Shown here: piece after piece, positions 33,433-49,602 of the stretch
How positions within the stretch are numbered: the stretch's first letter is position 1
Layout of the letters: every line of letters starts with the position of its first letter
Assembly (NCBI GenBank): GCA_036971475.1
Contig: JBAIZL010000002.1
Location: 331,166,820 to 331,230,819, forward strand
DNA from: Prosapia bicincta
Lineage: Eukaryota; Arthropoda; Insecta; Hemiptera; Cercopidae
Length of the DNA stretch: 64,000 bases
Direction of reading: 5' to 3'
Notes under the pieces: generated by a model
Seen by the model: the letters and a program-made list of their open reading frames with translations, nothing else
Databases searched by the model: none
Told to the model about the DNA's origin: nothing
Translations under genes and position numbers: made by a program

Positions 33433-33455
33433 TCCCAATAAATATATCAAACTAT
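33433..33455. repeat. 23-bp direct repeat, right copy
   Basis: Exact copy of 30453-30475. The sequence just before it (TATATAATAGTATAGATTAG) resembles the 3' end of a retrotransposed element, which would make the pair a target duplication. Confidence 0.7.
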
Positions 33456-33459
33456 GAAC

Positions 33460-34620
33460 TTACTGATTATTGCCTTGAAAACCAAGGGAAGGAGAAACAT
33501 TGTAACGCAACATTTGTAAAGTAACTTATAACTAACCTCGAAATATGAATAACAAACAATCACAACAATTACTATCAGCTGTTTAAATGTGTTTAGAAGT
33601 GATTGTTACAGGTGATTATCAGCTGATTAAGTCAATTCAAGTATTTATTATAACGTTTAGTGTATCGTAATCTTTTTTATGCTATTAAATATTTTGTTTT
33701 TTATTTTTTTAATTGCTTCAAAATTATTTCAGGCTAATTTTAAAAAGTTGGATTTTAAAAACACCTAATTACATAACTAATGTAATAGGCTTCTATGTCC
33801 TTGAAAAACCCGTTATTCTATTAAGTTTGCGTTGAGAAATGATTCAAAACCAATCCTATCCGCATGTCAAAAATGTTTCAAAATTTAAAATCAATCGAAC
33901 AGTACAACCACACAGACACATAAAAGTTATGTAAATGACATACTGTTTAAAAACTGGCATCGTCAGTTAAAAAATCATAACTTACAGACTAATTAATGCG
34001 AGCGGCGATTTCACTGCTGCAAGAAGCGTTTCGAGAGAAAGTTCGCGGGACTTGTTTTTATAAAAATCAGCCGAGCTTTTGCGCTGCGCGCCATTTGACG
34101 CAATTATCCAGACCGTGGAGAATCGCCCATTAACTCGCTTCCTGTGACACTTTCTCGTCACCGTGCCGAACGATTATGACTAAATTAATTTCCGCGACTG
34201 AAATTGTTTCTTCACTTTGGAAAATTACCATTTCACTTCCGAAGTTAATCATAAATTCTCCAATAGGCTTCTTGGGCTGTAGACCGAGTCCTGAGACGTG
34301 TACACAAGAATGTTATGTGCCTCTCGGACTGAAGGCGTTTCAACGAGACGCATATAAAAGCCTACAAATATAATAAGTAAATTTGGATAAAAACACCGCT
34401 ATTTATAAAGCAGACTTACGTCAATAACAGTTTTAATTCTCAATGTCAGAAGGTCTTAGGAAAACCAGAAAATATTAAGACATTTGTTGCTAACATCTCA
34501 AAATCAAAAAGGTTTATAGAAAAATAACAAAATATTCATCTTACTTTAGAAACACTTTTTTTTATTATTACAAACTAAAATTTGCTTTTAGTTTTATAGG
34601 GATTGCTCTGTACCACTATT
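33460..34620. other. no gene seen
   Basis: AT-rich; a moderately GC-rich stretch at 34000-34340 has only a 65-codon frame that I do not recognise. Confidence 0.45.
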
Positions 34621-34624
34621 ATTG

Positions 34625-36720
34625 TCCATGAAGGACAGGAGAAGATCATGTAGGATAGGACTAGGGGCATACAGATTAGGCTTCATGAACAGGGAGGAAA
34701 TGAAGGATAGGAGAAGCTCAGGCAGGATAGGACTAGGAGCATACAGATTAGGCTTGATGAAGATGGAGGAAATGAAGGATAAGAGAAGACCAGGCAGGAT
34801 AGGACTAGGAGCATACAGATTAGGCTTCATGAACAGGGAGGAAATGAAGGATAGGAGAAGATCAGGTAGGATAGGACTAGGAGCATACAGATTAGGCTTC
34901 ATGAACAGGGAGGAAATGAAGGATAGGAGAAGCTCAGGCAGGATAGGACTAGGTGCATACAGATTAGGCTTCATGAAGATGGAGGAAATGAAGGATAGAA
35001 GAAGATCAGGTAGGATAGGACTAGGAGCATACAGATTAGGCTTCATAAACAGGGAGGAAATGAAGGATAGGAGAAGCTCAGGCAGGATAGGACTAGGAGC
35101 ATACAGATTAGGCTTCATGAAGATGGAGGAAATGAAGGATAGGAGAAGACCAGGCAGGATAGGACTGGGGGCATATAGATTAGGCTTGATGAACAGGGAG
35201 GAAATGAAGGATAGGAGAAGCTCAGGCAGGATAGGACTAGGAGCATACAGATTAGGCTTCATGAGGATGGAGGAAATGAAGGATAGGAGAAGACCAGGCA
35301 GGATAGGACTGGGGGCATACAGATTAGGCTTGATGAACAGGGAGGAAATGAAGGATAGGAGAAGCTCAGGCAGGATAGGACTAGGAGCATACAGATTAGG
35401 CTTCATTAACAGGGAGGAAATGAAGGATAGGAGAAGATAAGGTAGGATAGGACTAGGGGCATACAGATTAGGCTTCATGAACAGGGAGGAAATGAAGGAT
35501 AGGAGAAGCTCAGGCAGGATAGGACTAGGGGCATACAGATTAGGCTTCATGAACAGGGAGGAAATGAAGGATAGGAGAAGCTCAGGCAGGATAGGACTAG
35601 GGGCATACAGATTAGGCTTGATGAACAGGGAGGAAATGAAGGATAGGAGAAGCTCAGGCAGGATAGGACTAGGAGCATACAGATTAGGCTTGATGAACAG
35701 GGAGGAAATGAAGGATAGGAGAAGCTCAGGCAGGATAGGACTAGGAGCATACAGATTAGGCTTGATGAAGATGGAGGAAATGAAGGATAGGAGAAGCTCA
35801 GGCAGGATAGGACTAGGAGCATACAGATTAGGCTTGATGAAGATGGAGGAAATGAAGGATAGGAGAAGATCAGGCAGGAGAGGACTAGGGGCATACAGAT
35901 TAGGCTTGATGAACAGGGAGGAAATGAAGGATAGGAGAAGCTCAGGCAGGATAGGACTAGGAGCATACAGATTAGGCTTGATGAAGATGGAGGAAATGAA
36001 GGATAGGAGAAGACCAGGCAGGATAGGACTAGGGGCATACAGATTAGGCTTGATGAACAGGGAGGAAATGAAGGATAGGAGAAGACCAGGCAGGATAGGA
36101 CTAGGGGCATACAGATTAGGCTTGATGAACAGGGAGGAAATGAAGGATAGGAGAAGACCAGGCAGGATAGGACTAGGGACATATAGATTAGGCTTGATGA
36201 ACAGGGAGAGGAAATGAAGGATAGGAGAAGACCAGGCAGGATAGGACTAGGGACATATAGATTAGGCTTGATGAACAGGGAGAGGAAATGAAGGATAGGA
36301 GAAGACCAGGCAGGATAGGACTAGGGACATATAGATTAGGCTTGATGAACAGGGAGGAAATGAAGGATAAGAGAAGACCAGGCAGGATAGGACTAGGGGC
36401 ATACAGATTAGGCTTGATGAACAGGGAGGAAATGAAGGATAGGAGAAGACCAGGCAGGATAGGACTGGGGGCATATAGATTAGGCTTGATGAACAGGGAG
36501 GAAATGAAGGATAGGAGAAGACCAGGCAGGATAGGACTGGGGGCATATAGATTAGGCTTGATGAACAGGGAGGAAATGAAGGATAGGAGAAGACCAGGCA
36601 GGATAGGACTAGGGGCATATAGATTAGGCTTGATGAACAGGGAGGAAATGAAGGATAAGAGAAGACCAGGCAGGATAGGACTAGGGGCATACAGATTAGG
36701 CTTGATAAACAGGGAGGAAT
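34625..36720. repeat. 72-bp tandem repeat, ~29 copies
   Basis: Each unit contains GGAAATGAAGGATAGGAGAAG, CAGGCAGGATAGGACTAG and CATACAGATTAGGCTT. Unit variants (AGCTCA, AGATCA, AGACCA; CATGAACAGG versus GATGAAGATGG) alternate in the first third, giving a two-unit (144-bp) pattern. Since 72 is a multiple of three, both strands carry long repeat frames; a stop at ~35438 and AGAGG insertions at ~36205 and 36280 break the plus frame. I treat it as a non-coding minisatellite. Confidence 0.93.
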
Positions 36721-36724
36721 AGCG

Positions 36725-37750
36725 TAGTACATTGTCCTCTACTAGAGGTAGGGGAAATCATGAGGATATGTCAACAGTTACACCCCATTATAACTGAAGG
36801 TTACCAAAATTTGACTCAGGAGTATAAAATTAACGTAGGGGTAAAACTTAGGAGCACGTAAATTAATATAGGTAAATTAACGTAGTGGTAATTTATTTGC
36901 AATATCACCTGGTATATAATGTAGATGAAGTAAAACTACCCTTCTCGGGGCAATAAAGTCGTGTCTACTCGTTATATCCCTTGGTAAAAGATAAGACAGG
37001 GTAGATGACAGTGGGTAAGTCTAAGGAGGCGGCATAACGATCCGGGACGAAGAAAGGTGTCTAACCGCTACTCCTACGAGTGTAGGATATAATGGTATCA
37101 GAGGGAAAATGGGGAAAATATCTGCGAGGTCACTTACTTGAAGCAGGTCTTTAAGAGACATGAGTACCCTCAATCCAAAATAATCTTGAACTCTTTATGT
37201 ACGACAATTTTTCAAACCAATTATTTATGCAATAATAAATAAAATAAGTAAAAATACATTATGCACTATATTTAAATTACTTTTAATAATCCTTGCATAA
37301 ATAATTTTTGAAATATTTGCAGGCCTAATTCATTTGAAGCTGGTGACGAAGTGGGACCACATTCGACTATATTTTGATTTCTTCTGGTAACTTTAAAAAA
37401 CTAATGTGAAAGTTTTGTAAACATTGTAAAAACATATTAGGTTATAAAGTTTATAGTTTAAATCGATTCTATTTTTTGTTAAAAGTTCTTTGACAGCGTC
37501 CGATAACGGAATTGCAATTGCTATTGACTATATGATAAGTTTCTGCTGTACAGAGGAGTAATAATATTTCAGTAATAATTATTTTTCTAGCAAGCACGAA
37601 GTATAATTTGTGTTCGCCTAAACGGTGCTTGCACGGTGTCCAGAAACACGGATAGAACTCTTCTATAAGAAGCAAAATTCAGAAACTTGAAATTTGATAA
37701 ATTTATTTACTTGTATTAATTTGATGTATTTTTAGGAACGGGTTTTATAA
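36725..37750. other. no gene seen; upstream of C1q gene
   Basis: About 1 kb with no long frame. It should hold intron or promoter sequence of the gene at 37768 because that gene starts directly after a splice acceptor. Confidence 0.4.
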
Positions 37751-37767
37751 ACTGTTCTTTTTGCAGG

Positions 37768-38628
37768 ATGTTGGGAGTTCTGCTGACAGCGTGCTGGCTG
37801 GGAGTAACTCTGGGCGCCAGCCCAGACCCGCCGCGCGGACTAATCGGAGCAAGGAAACTGGCGACGGCAGTGGACTGCAGCGGGGCAGTGGCCTTCTCCG
37901 GAGCAGGAACCAGGACTATACATGCCGGAGGCTTGGTTAGCTACCGTACAGCGCTCAATGACAGAGGAGTAGGGTGGAGCCTGGAGACGGGCGAGTTTAC
38001 TTGCCACTGCCCGGGCCTGTATCAGTTTGCTTTCGCCGGGTATGGCGAGAAATTAAACACCATGTGAGTAAAGTAGATCCATGGTCACTTACTTATTTTA
38101 GTGTAGTTTAAACATAACTCCCATATATTGCTTAAATATAAAAACTTAAAAAATAAAAAATTGGCCAAGTAGTTCATAAAAGCTGCAGAAGTCGAAAAAA
38201 AATCTTTTTTGTCAGGATATGTCTTTTATATCATTCTCATAATAAAAACATCGAGGCTTTTATTTTTGACTAAATAATATCGTTTACAGTTTTTTTTCCG
38301 TTTACAAAAAATATATATTCATTTACTTTTTAAATTGACTTTTAAGAAAAGAGATTTTGAAAATTATTGTCTTCTGTTTGACAAAGTAACATACTTATTT
38401 ATGCCTCCCAGGATAACTCTCAAAAAGAGACTGGCCAACACAACCAGTTGGACTAATGTGGTTTCGGCCGGCGGGCCATCTTCAGGTGGTGGTAGCAACG
38501 TCGCCCTTCTGGACCTTGAAGTCGGCGACCAGACGGCTGTGTTCCTAGACTCCGGTGACGTCGCTACTGAATCGGACCGAAGATCGCCTTCATCAAGTTT
38601 CAGCGGGTTCCGCATCATTAAAAAGTAG
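37768..38628 (+). CDS. secreted C1q-domain protein (exons 37768-38063 and 38412-38628)
   Basis: Joined exons encode 170 residues. Residues 1-17 (MLGVLLTACWLGVTLGA) are a signal peptide, so the product is probably secreted. The rest is one C1q/TNF-like jelly-roll domain: SGAVAFSGAGTR near residue 38, then Y59, D65, W70, F77, and GLYQFAF (83-89) with the spacing of the C1q family signature (first Phe replaced by Tyr). Later come SAGGPSSGGGSNVALLDLEV and a terminal FSGFRIIKK, as in C1q domains. There is no collagen stalk. Donor AT/GTGAGT at 38064 and acceptor CCTCCCAG at 38411 give a phase-2, 348-bp intron that restores MITLKKR across the junction. TTCTTTTTGCAG directly before the ATG is a splice acceptor, so a 5'-UTR exon lies upstream. 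C1q-domain proteins often act as soluble recognition or binding proteins; the ligand here is unknown. Exons are much richer in GC than the flanks. Confidence 0.88.
38064..38411 (+). other. intron of the C1q-domain gene
   Basis: 348 bp, GTGAGT donor, T-rich tract and CAG acceptor. The frames that read into it lack homology to C1q, whereas the spliced product is continuous through the domain. Confidence 0.85.
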
Positions 38629-38751
38629 TCTGTTACCCTTTCTGTTATGCTCAAACAGTTAAAAAACTCACCTAAAACTATACCGCTTCAAATTTTGTCA
38701 AACCCTAAACTTGAACACGGCAAAAACCAATTAAATTAAATTGTGAGGCGC

Positions 38752-38757
38752 AATAAA
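38752..38757 (+). terminator. polyadenylation signal AATAAA
   Basis: Canonical hexamer 124 bp after the C1q stop codon; the expected position for a short 3' UTR. Confidence 0.5.
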
Positions 38758-38759
38758 AT

Positions 38760-41635
38760 CGGGAATTTATTTCTGTAACAGATAAACACAGGACGAATTT
38801 TATGAATCAATACTTAAATTTCCATTCAATTTCGTTTTAAGAAATCTCTAAAGTCAGCAATTTTTTTTTTTAATATATAGACTTCTAAAATTACGTAAAA
38901 ATATTCATTAAATTTCAAGAATCTTAAGAATTATTATCGCAAAGCATAAATATATTTTTGAAACTGATTTTGATAAACAAATGTAAAGTTTCTAAATTTG
39001 TGTTCTACACTTTTGATATTCTGAAAACTAGTAAATAAATTCTCAGCGCAATAATTCAATAAAATTTTATTTGATTTTATGATATATTTTTATTTCAACT
39101 AACTTGAGGCTACACCTTTATTTTTTTCTAACTAGAATTTTTTTGTTTGGATGTAATTAAATTTAATAAATGCAAAAATACTCCCAACAATAAAACGTCT
39201 CTTCCTAAGAGAATGAGTAATTATAGCAATGGAAAATGTTTGTTAAATGATGCCTCTGTTCCGAATTGTAAAAATTGTAAAACTGAGTTTAAAAAAAACG
39301 GATAGCATGATTTCTTAAAAATATAAATTATGTTTTGTTTAAAAATAATAAACTATTACTTTTTCACAAAACTCTAGTCAATATTGCTTTTAATAATTCG
39401 CGGCTTATTTCATGAACTGACATTAGGACGTAAATAGTTTAAAAAAATACTATTAAATTAATTTTTATTCATAAAAAAAATCCGTGCCATTTAAGTAACC
39501 TAAAACATTCTTAACACAAATAAAAATACATCTGTGATAACTTAACTTGCCATTAAAAATCGCTCGTTCAAACTGTGATAGTATTCAACACAAGTCACGT
39601 GACGATCTAGTCAGCAGTGCAGTGTCTGTGCTAGTGTGTGTTTTTAAGTGTATTCACTTTTAAAAGCAAACCTTATGTTTTTCTCTTTGGAACTTGCATG
39701 GCATGTCTTAGACTCTTAAACTTCTTTGGCAAAGCTTGGTGTAGGCAGGTCTTTGTACTATTTTTTTACTGTTTCTGTATTATTGGGTAAAAAATTGTTA
39801 ATAAACTACTTTTGTACACTAACATTTGGGACTTTATTTTGTACTTTGAGGTTTGGTGTCTCTTGTTTCTTGTAGTGCTTTTTCTATGATTTTATATAAA
39901 ATTTTATCTCGCTTTTTGTGTTTTTTTTACATTGAGTTGCTTTTGAACAAAGCTTTATGAAGTAACCATGAAACTCAAATTCTTTGGTCTGTAAAATGTA
40001 AGTAAACATTTGAAAACATAAAATGTACAAAATGAAATTCGGTAATGTGCAGTGTTATGATATAGACCTATATCCAGACTGTACATTAGAAACCAACTAT
40101 TTAAAGAACCTTTTTTAATATTCTCTTTATTATGATACATTCTCTTTCACCTTGAATTTTTTTAAATCTGAACCTATAGATACGAAATGTATTAATGTTC
40201 ATACTCTAAGAATATACAGGCCTAGCTCTGGTGGTCTCAAAGTAATACATTTTCCACTTCCAGAAAAAGATTATTTTGTTAGTAGAAAAATAAAGGGAAA
40301 GATTTTACAATCCAATATTTTATTCTGTTTTAAATTGAGTAATTTAGTTTTTACAAAATGTTTCAATTTTTAAATCTTAGACTTTCACATAGAGTTGTTT
40401 ATTTTTTATCTTTAAAATATATAATGCATCAATAAATGTAGTTTTATATGTTCTAAACAATATATATATAATTTGTGTTAATATTATTTTTTAATTGTCT
40501 TTGAAAAAAAAAATTCTTACATTGAAAAATATATTTGTCGCATTTCAAAGTAAGTCAATTTGAAAGCTAAATTATCTTATATTTATAGACATGTCAGTCA
40601 ACATTTTAAATTATCAGATTTAAACACTGTTTTACATTTCAAATAAAAGTTCAATTATTTTTTTAATTTTTTTTTACAATAAGGTTCACTTTTGTGTATT
40701 TTCATTTGTAATTTATTTGATACGTTTAAGGGTATGAAATCTTTTTTTAAATTTTTTTAAAAAATCTTTTTTTTCGAAATGTAACTACATTTACTGACAT
40801 TTATCTGAAGTTTTATACTTGACATAATTTTAAAACTATTTTAATGTTTGATTAACCTTTTTAGTTACCGCAAACATTTTTATTGAGATCAAATATTAAC
40901 TTATAAACGTAGAGTTTTGCTCACGATATTTCTCACTGAAAACAATCAGAGTCTTGTTTCAATATATCTAGACAAGGGCATTCTCACCCTTAAATCGAAC
41001 TTCGCCCATTGAACATAAATATATTTACATTAGAACTAATTTAACTACAGCCCTACCTCTAACTATTTGAAACCACAACTTTCTAATGTAATCTAAAGCA
41101 ACTTCCGAGATCAATCAAAATCGCATCATGACCGCTCAGTAACAATTTTCCGCGAAAATAATTACAGAAAGTCTTAAAACAGTTTTTTAGTCTCTTCTAT
41201 AGAAGAAAAAAAATACAAGAATTACGTTTTATGTTTGAATTTTAGTTCAACATTTTATAGCGTGATATTTTATGGAAAGCTGAACTAGTTTAGTAAACAT
41301 AATTCCTAACTTAATTACAATATACAATGTTTAAGGTTTTATCTTTACATTAATTGGCTTCGACTTTCACCTGTACAATTAATTTTAAAAAGGAGGGATT
41401 AAAAATTGTCAATTATTATTTATTCGTTTTCTGCTTATAAGTGTTACTCATTTTACAGGAAATGTAAATAGTATTTATATAAAATAGTTTTAAATAAAAA
41501 AATATAAGTCCTGATAAGGGTGAGCTGCCGTGACGTATGTTGTAATTTAACAAAATCAGGACTGGCGTAAGTACTGCAATTGTACAATTAAATATTGAAT
41601 CAATATCATTTGTTTAATAAAATACTAATAAATAC
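38760..41635. other. no gene supported
   Basis: About 2.9 kb of AT-rich sequence. At 39594-39603 a perfect palindromic E-box GTCACGTGAC is followed by TCAGCAGTGCAGTG, which could be a promoter or retroelement start, but no frame follows. Frames of 61-73 codons at 39955-40373 are unrecognised. Confidence 0.4.
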
Positions 41636-41647
41636 ATACCTGCATTC

Positions 41648-46255
<4,608 letters not shown>

Positions 46256-46256
46256 G

Positions 46257-46474
46257 ATCAATCCGTCAGTCTGTCTGTCTGTCTATCTCTTTCTCTCTCG
46301 CCCTCTCTCTCTCCCTCCCTCCCTCCTTTCTCTCTCTCTCTCTCTCTCTCTGTCTGTCTGTCTAACTCTCTCTCTCACTCTCTTTCTCTCTCTCTCTCTC
46401 CCTCCCTCCTTTCTCTCTCTCTCTCTGTCTCTCCCTCCCTCCTCTGTCTCTCTTTGTCTCTGTCTCTCTCTCTC

Positions 46475-46511
<37 letters not shown>

Positions 46512-46805
46512 ATCTGTCTGTCTGTCTGTCTGTCTCTCTCTTTCTCTCTCTCTCACTCTCACACACTCTCTCACTTACTCTCTCTCTCTCTCTCTCACTC
46601 TCACACACTCTCTCACTTACTCTCTCTCTCTCTCACTCACTCTCTCTCTCACTCACTCTCTCTCTCTCTCTCTCACTCTCACACACTCTCTCACTTTCTC
46701 TCTCACTCTCTCTCTCTCTCACTCTCTCTCACTCTCTCTCTCTCACTCTCACACACTCTCTCACTTACTCTCTCTCACTTACTCACTCTCTCTCTCTCTC
46801 TCTCA
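46257..46805. repeat. polypyrimidine (CT)n-rich microsatellite
   Basis: About 550 bp of CTCTCT mixed with CTGT, CCCT and CACT blocks, almost free of purines on the + strand. The long Ser/Leu frames through it are artefacts. Confidence 0.95.
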
Positions 46806-46809
46806 AGCG

Positions 46810-49600
46810 AGAATGGAAAAGTAAATAAACATATTTTTTTATGTTATAGGCCTACTAGGTAAATCAATTTCTAACAACATATTATCATGTCAAACTAAAC
46901 TAATATTGTTCTCTTAAAATTCACCTATTTTGTTCACCAAAGCGGGTTTCCTGTTGTTTTACTTACTAGTGTTATACAAACATCTCAGGCGAAACAGAGA
47001 TCTGTAAATTACTTGTACGATATAATTACAAATACTCATATTAACATTTCAAATGGCAGTTATAAAATATTTAATTATTGTTGTAATCAAAATTATATTT
47101 TAATTTATTACTCCTAAAATATTTTTTTCTCATATGGTAATCATCGATGGAGAGCACTTTGTATTAGAAACACGTCAACCGCAATTAAACATTTCATTGT
47201 GAGAAAGTAAATTTATTTCTGATAAAAATCCCATATTTTGCTGTAATTGAATTTTGCTTCACTCTTTCAACTGTAAAATCTATACCGCATTAACGCATCG
47301 GGAGCAATAACCATTCCTGCCATCAATAACCTATATATATTGTTGCGTGGGTCGCAAGATCATCGCAAGCTATCAGCAACTCACACGCAAGAATAGCCCA
47401 TGAATTGTGGCCACAGTTATGTGGTTTGTTTGGAACGTCTTTCAAATTTCTCCAGTCATTTTTAAAGTTTTTTGGTAAACTGCAATACTGTAAAAGATTC
47501 AACGAGAACTGTTAAAAAGTTTTTCACAAAACTAATAAAAATTTTTCCCAGTCATTATTGTTGAAAAAATCTTTTTTAAATAATTGTTATGGATTTTGCA
47601 AGTTTTTCTGTTCTTGAGCATAGTTACCTTAATAGAATAGTTACCTATAATAGTATATATATTTATATTAGTTATAAATAGGTTTAAAATATACTGTTCT
47701 TACATTGTTGTAATGTATTTTTAGAATGTACAAATTTTCTGTAAGTGTTACTTTTCCTTTCGTAAAAATTAATCAATTTTCTTTCTAACATTTCAATCAA
47801 TTTCTTTCTTATCACCTCTTTATTGCTTTATTCTTTACATCTATTTTCGATTTTGTTTTAATGAAACAATTGTTTTCTACAATCACATGGTAACCAAGGT
47901 GATTCAGTGCTATTGGATCAAGGACTTCTGATGTTGGAATTTCGCTGTCATAACTGTTCTATTTTTTTTTAGCAATAAAACAAATAAAAATATCCTCATA
48001 TTATTTTCTAAAAGTAAACATTATTTATCAAAAATTATTTTGTAACAATACTATATATTGTACTACTACTTAAAAATAGTATTCTAAAATATATATATAA
48101 TGTATTCCTCGCTTCTTTTAAACGATCGACCCTTTAATTATCCAAAAGAACTCTTCTTTAAACTTCTTCAAAGTTTTTGTGCTTCTTCCATTCAGTTCTT
48201 ATCTTGCAATACTTACATTTTATGTTTTCACTTTAACTGCCTTGTAAACTACGCATGTATTGTCGATTGTGTTTAAAACACCTGTGTACTGAGCATGAAA
48301 GATAACCATTTTCGTTTTAAACATAACCAACTCTATTGTTGTGCTGTAGAAACACAACGGGGAGGATAGCTATGTGGAACAAGTACATTCAATTTTTCAT
48401 ACAGGCTAATGACAGATCACAGACATTTTTGCTTTTTTAAACACTCAACGTTTCTAATATCTTTCCGTAATTCCATTTCAAGAGCTCAGTTTTAATTAAA
48501 CAATTATACAACATAACTTACAATTTACAAAAAACATAACATTATATAAAACATAATAAAAATCAACAAACTACAAAACTCTTAATAAATATTCCTTTAC
48601 AAGTCAAACATTTTTTTCTATCACAATTAAACAGACAAATCACAGATTCATACACTAACACATCTTTTATTAATAACAGAGTCAACATTAATAAAAGGAG
48701 TTTCGGAAAGAAATTTGAAACGTTGAGTGTTTAAGAAAATTGTCTGTGATCTGTCCCTAGCCTATATACAAAAATTAATAGTTATTAACAGACATTAAAT
48801 AAAAATACATTCAATTTCTTATACACAAAAAAACCAATGTTTAGGCAAACAGTTTAAAACCCCTAATAACTGATAAATAAATTTTTTATAACAAACTATA
48901 CACATACGATTTATATATTTATAAATGACGTTTAAATGTTTGTTTAGTAAAATTTCAGTAACCGTGAGCAAAGTATCGAATTTTTCACAATAACATACAT
49001 CTTGTTATAATTTGTTCATATGTTCTACTTAAAAAACTCTCTTTTAATCGGATTTTTTGTTTTTATAGAAATTACTACTTTGGATTTTGTTTTTCGTTTT
49101 TCTTGTTATTCGACAGATTGTTTCACCCGAAATTATGCATTACGGCCAACGGAAGTCCATTCTGATTTAGAAACAGTACAATTCTTACTTGAATTAACTA
49201 GTTCAATGAACACAAAGCAATGCAAAGATTATTCAAGAAACCCCGAACGATTTAATACAGACTATATTATCTTGGTTAGAATCCAAGGTCGTTGAATACT
49301 GTAGTGTCAATATTCTACACTGCTATGTATTCCCTCACGAAACAGATAAGCAAATCTGTTGTATAATTTTCCTTACGAATATATCAACGACCAAATAAAA
49401 TACCGAAGTGCTTTGGCCTTAAAGAAACATGTTTCAACATTACAATTTACGCTTATTCCCATTTCCTACATTAATAAATTTTGTTCTTGAAACGTTTCTC
49501 AGGAAAACTAAATTATTTAATCCTAAAACTTATGTTTGAAATTTTCAACGATTTTTTGTAAAATCTCATTTTGGAACTGTTGTGTCCATATTATTTATGA
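46810..49600. other. no gene supported
   Basis: AT-rich, except for the inverted repeat at 48398-48765. A 91-codon frame at 49020-49295 begins hydrophobic but has no recognisable domain. Confidence 0.4.
48398..48765. repeat. inverted repeat, ~75-bp arms
   Basis: Left arm 48398-48478 and right arm 48690-48765 are inverted: GACAGATCACAGAC, TTAAACACTCAACGTTTC, then TTCTTTCCG-type blocks. The core ~215 bp is AT-rich and non-coding. The pairing of a GAAACGTT block with an inverted partner resembles the PLE end pairs elsewhere, but I see no complete hammerhead. Confidence 0.6.
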
Positions 49601-49602
49601 TT

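Noticed and set aside
34594..36732. Long minus-strand frames through the 72-bp array (e.g. 318, 211, 156 codons)
   Set aside because: Antisense of a tandem repeat whose length is a multiple of three; stop-free by periodicity.
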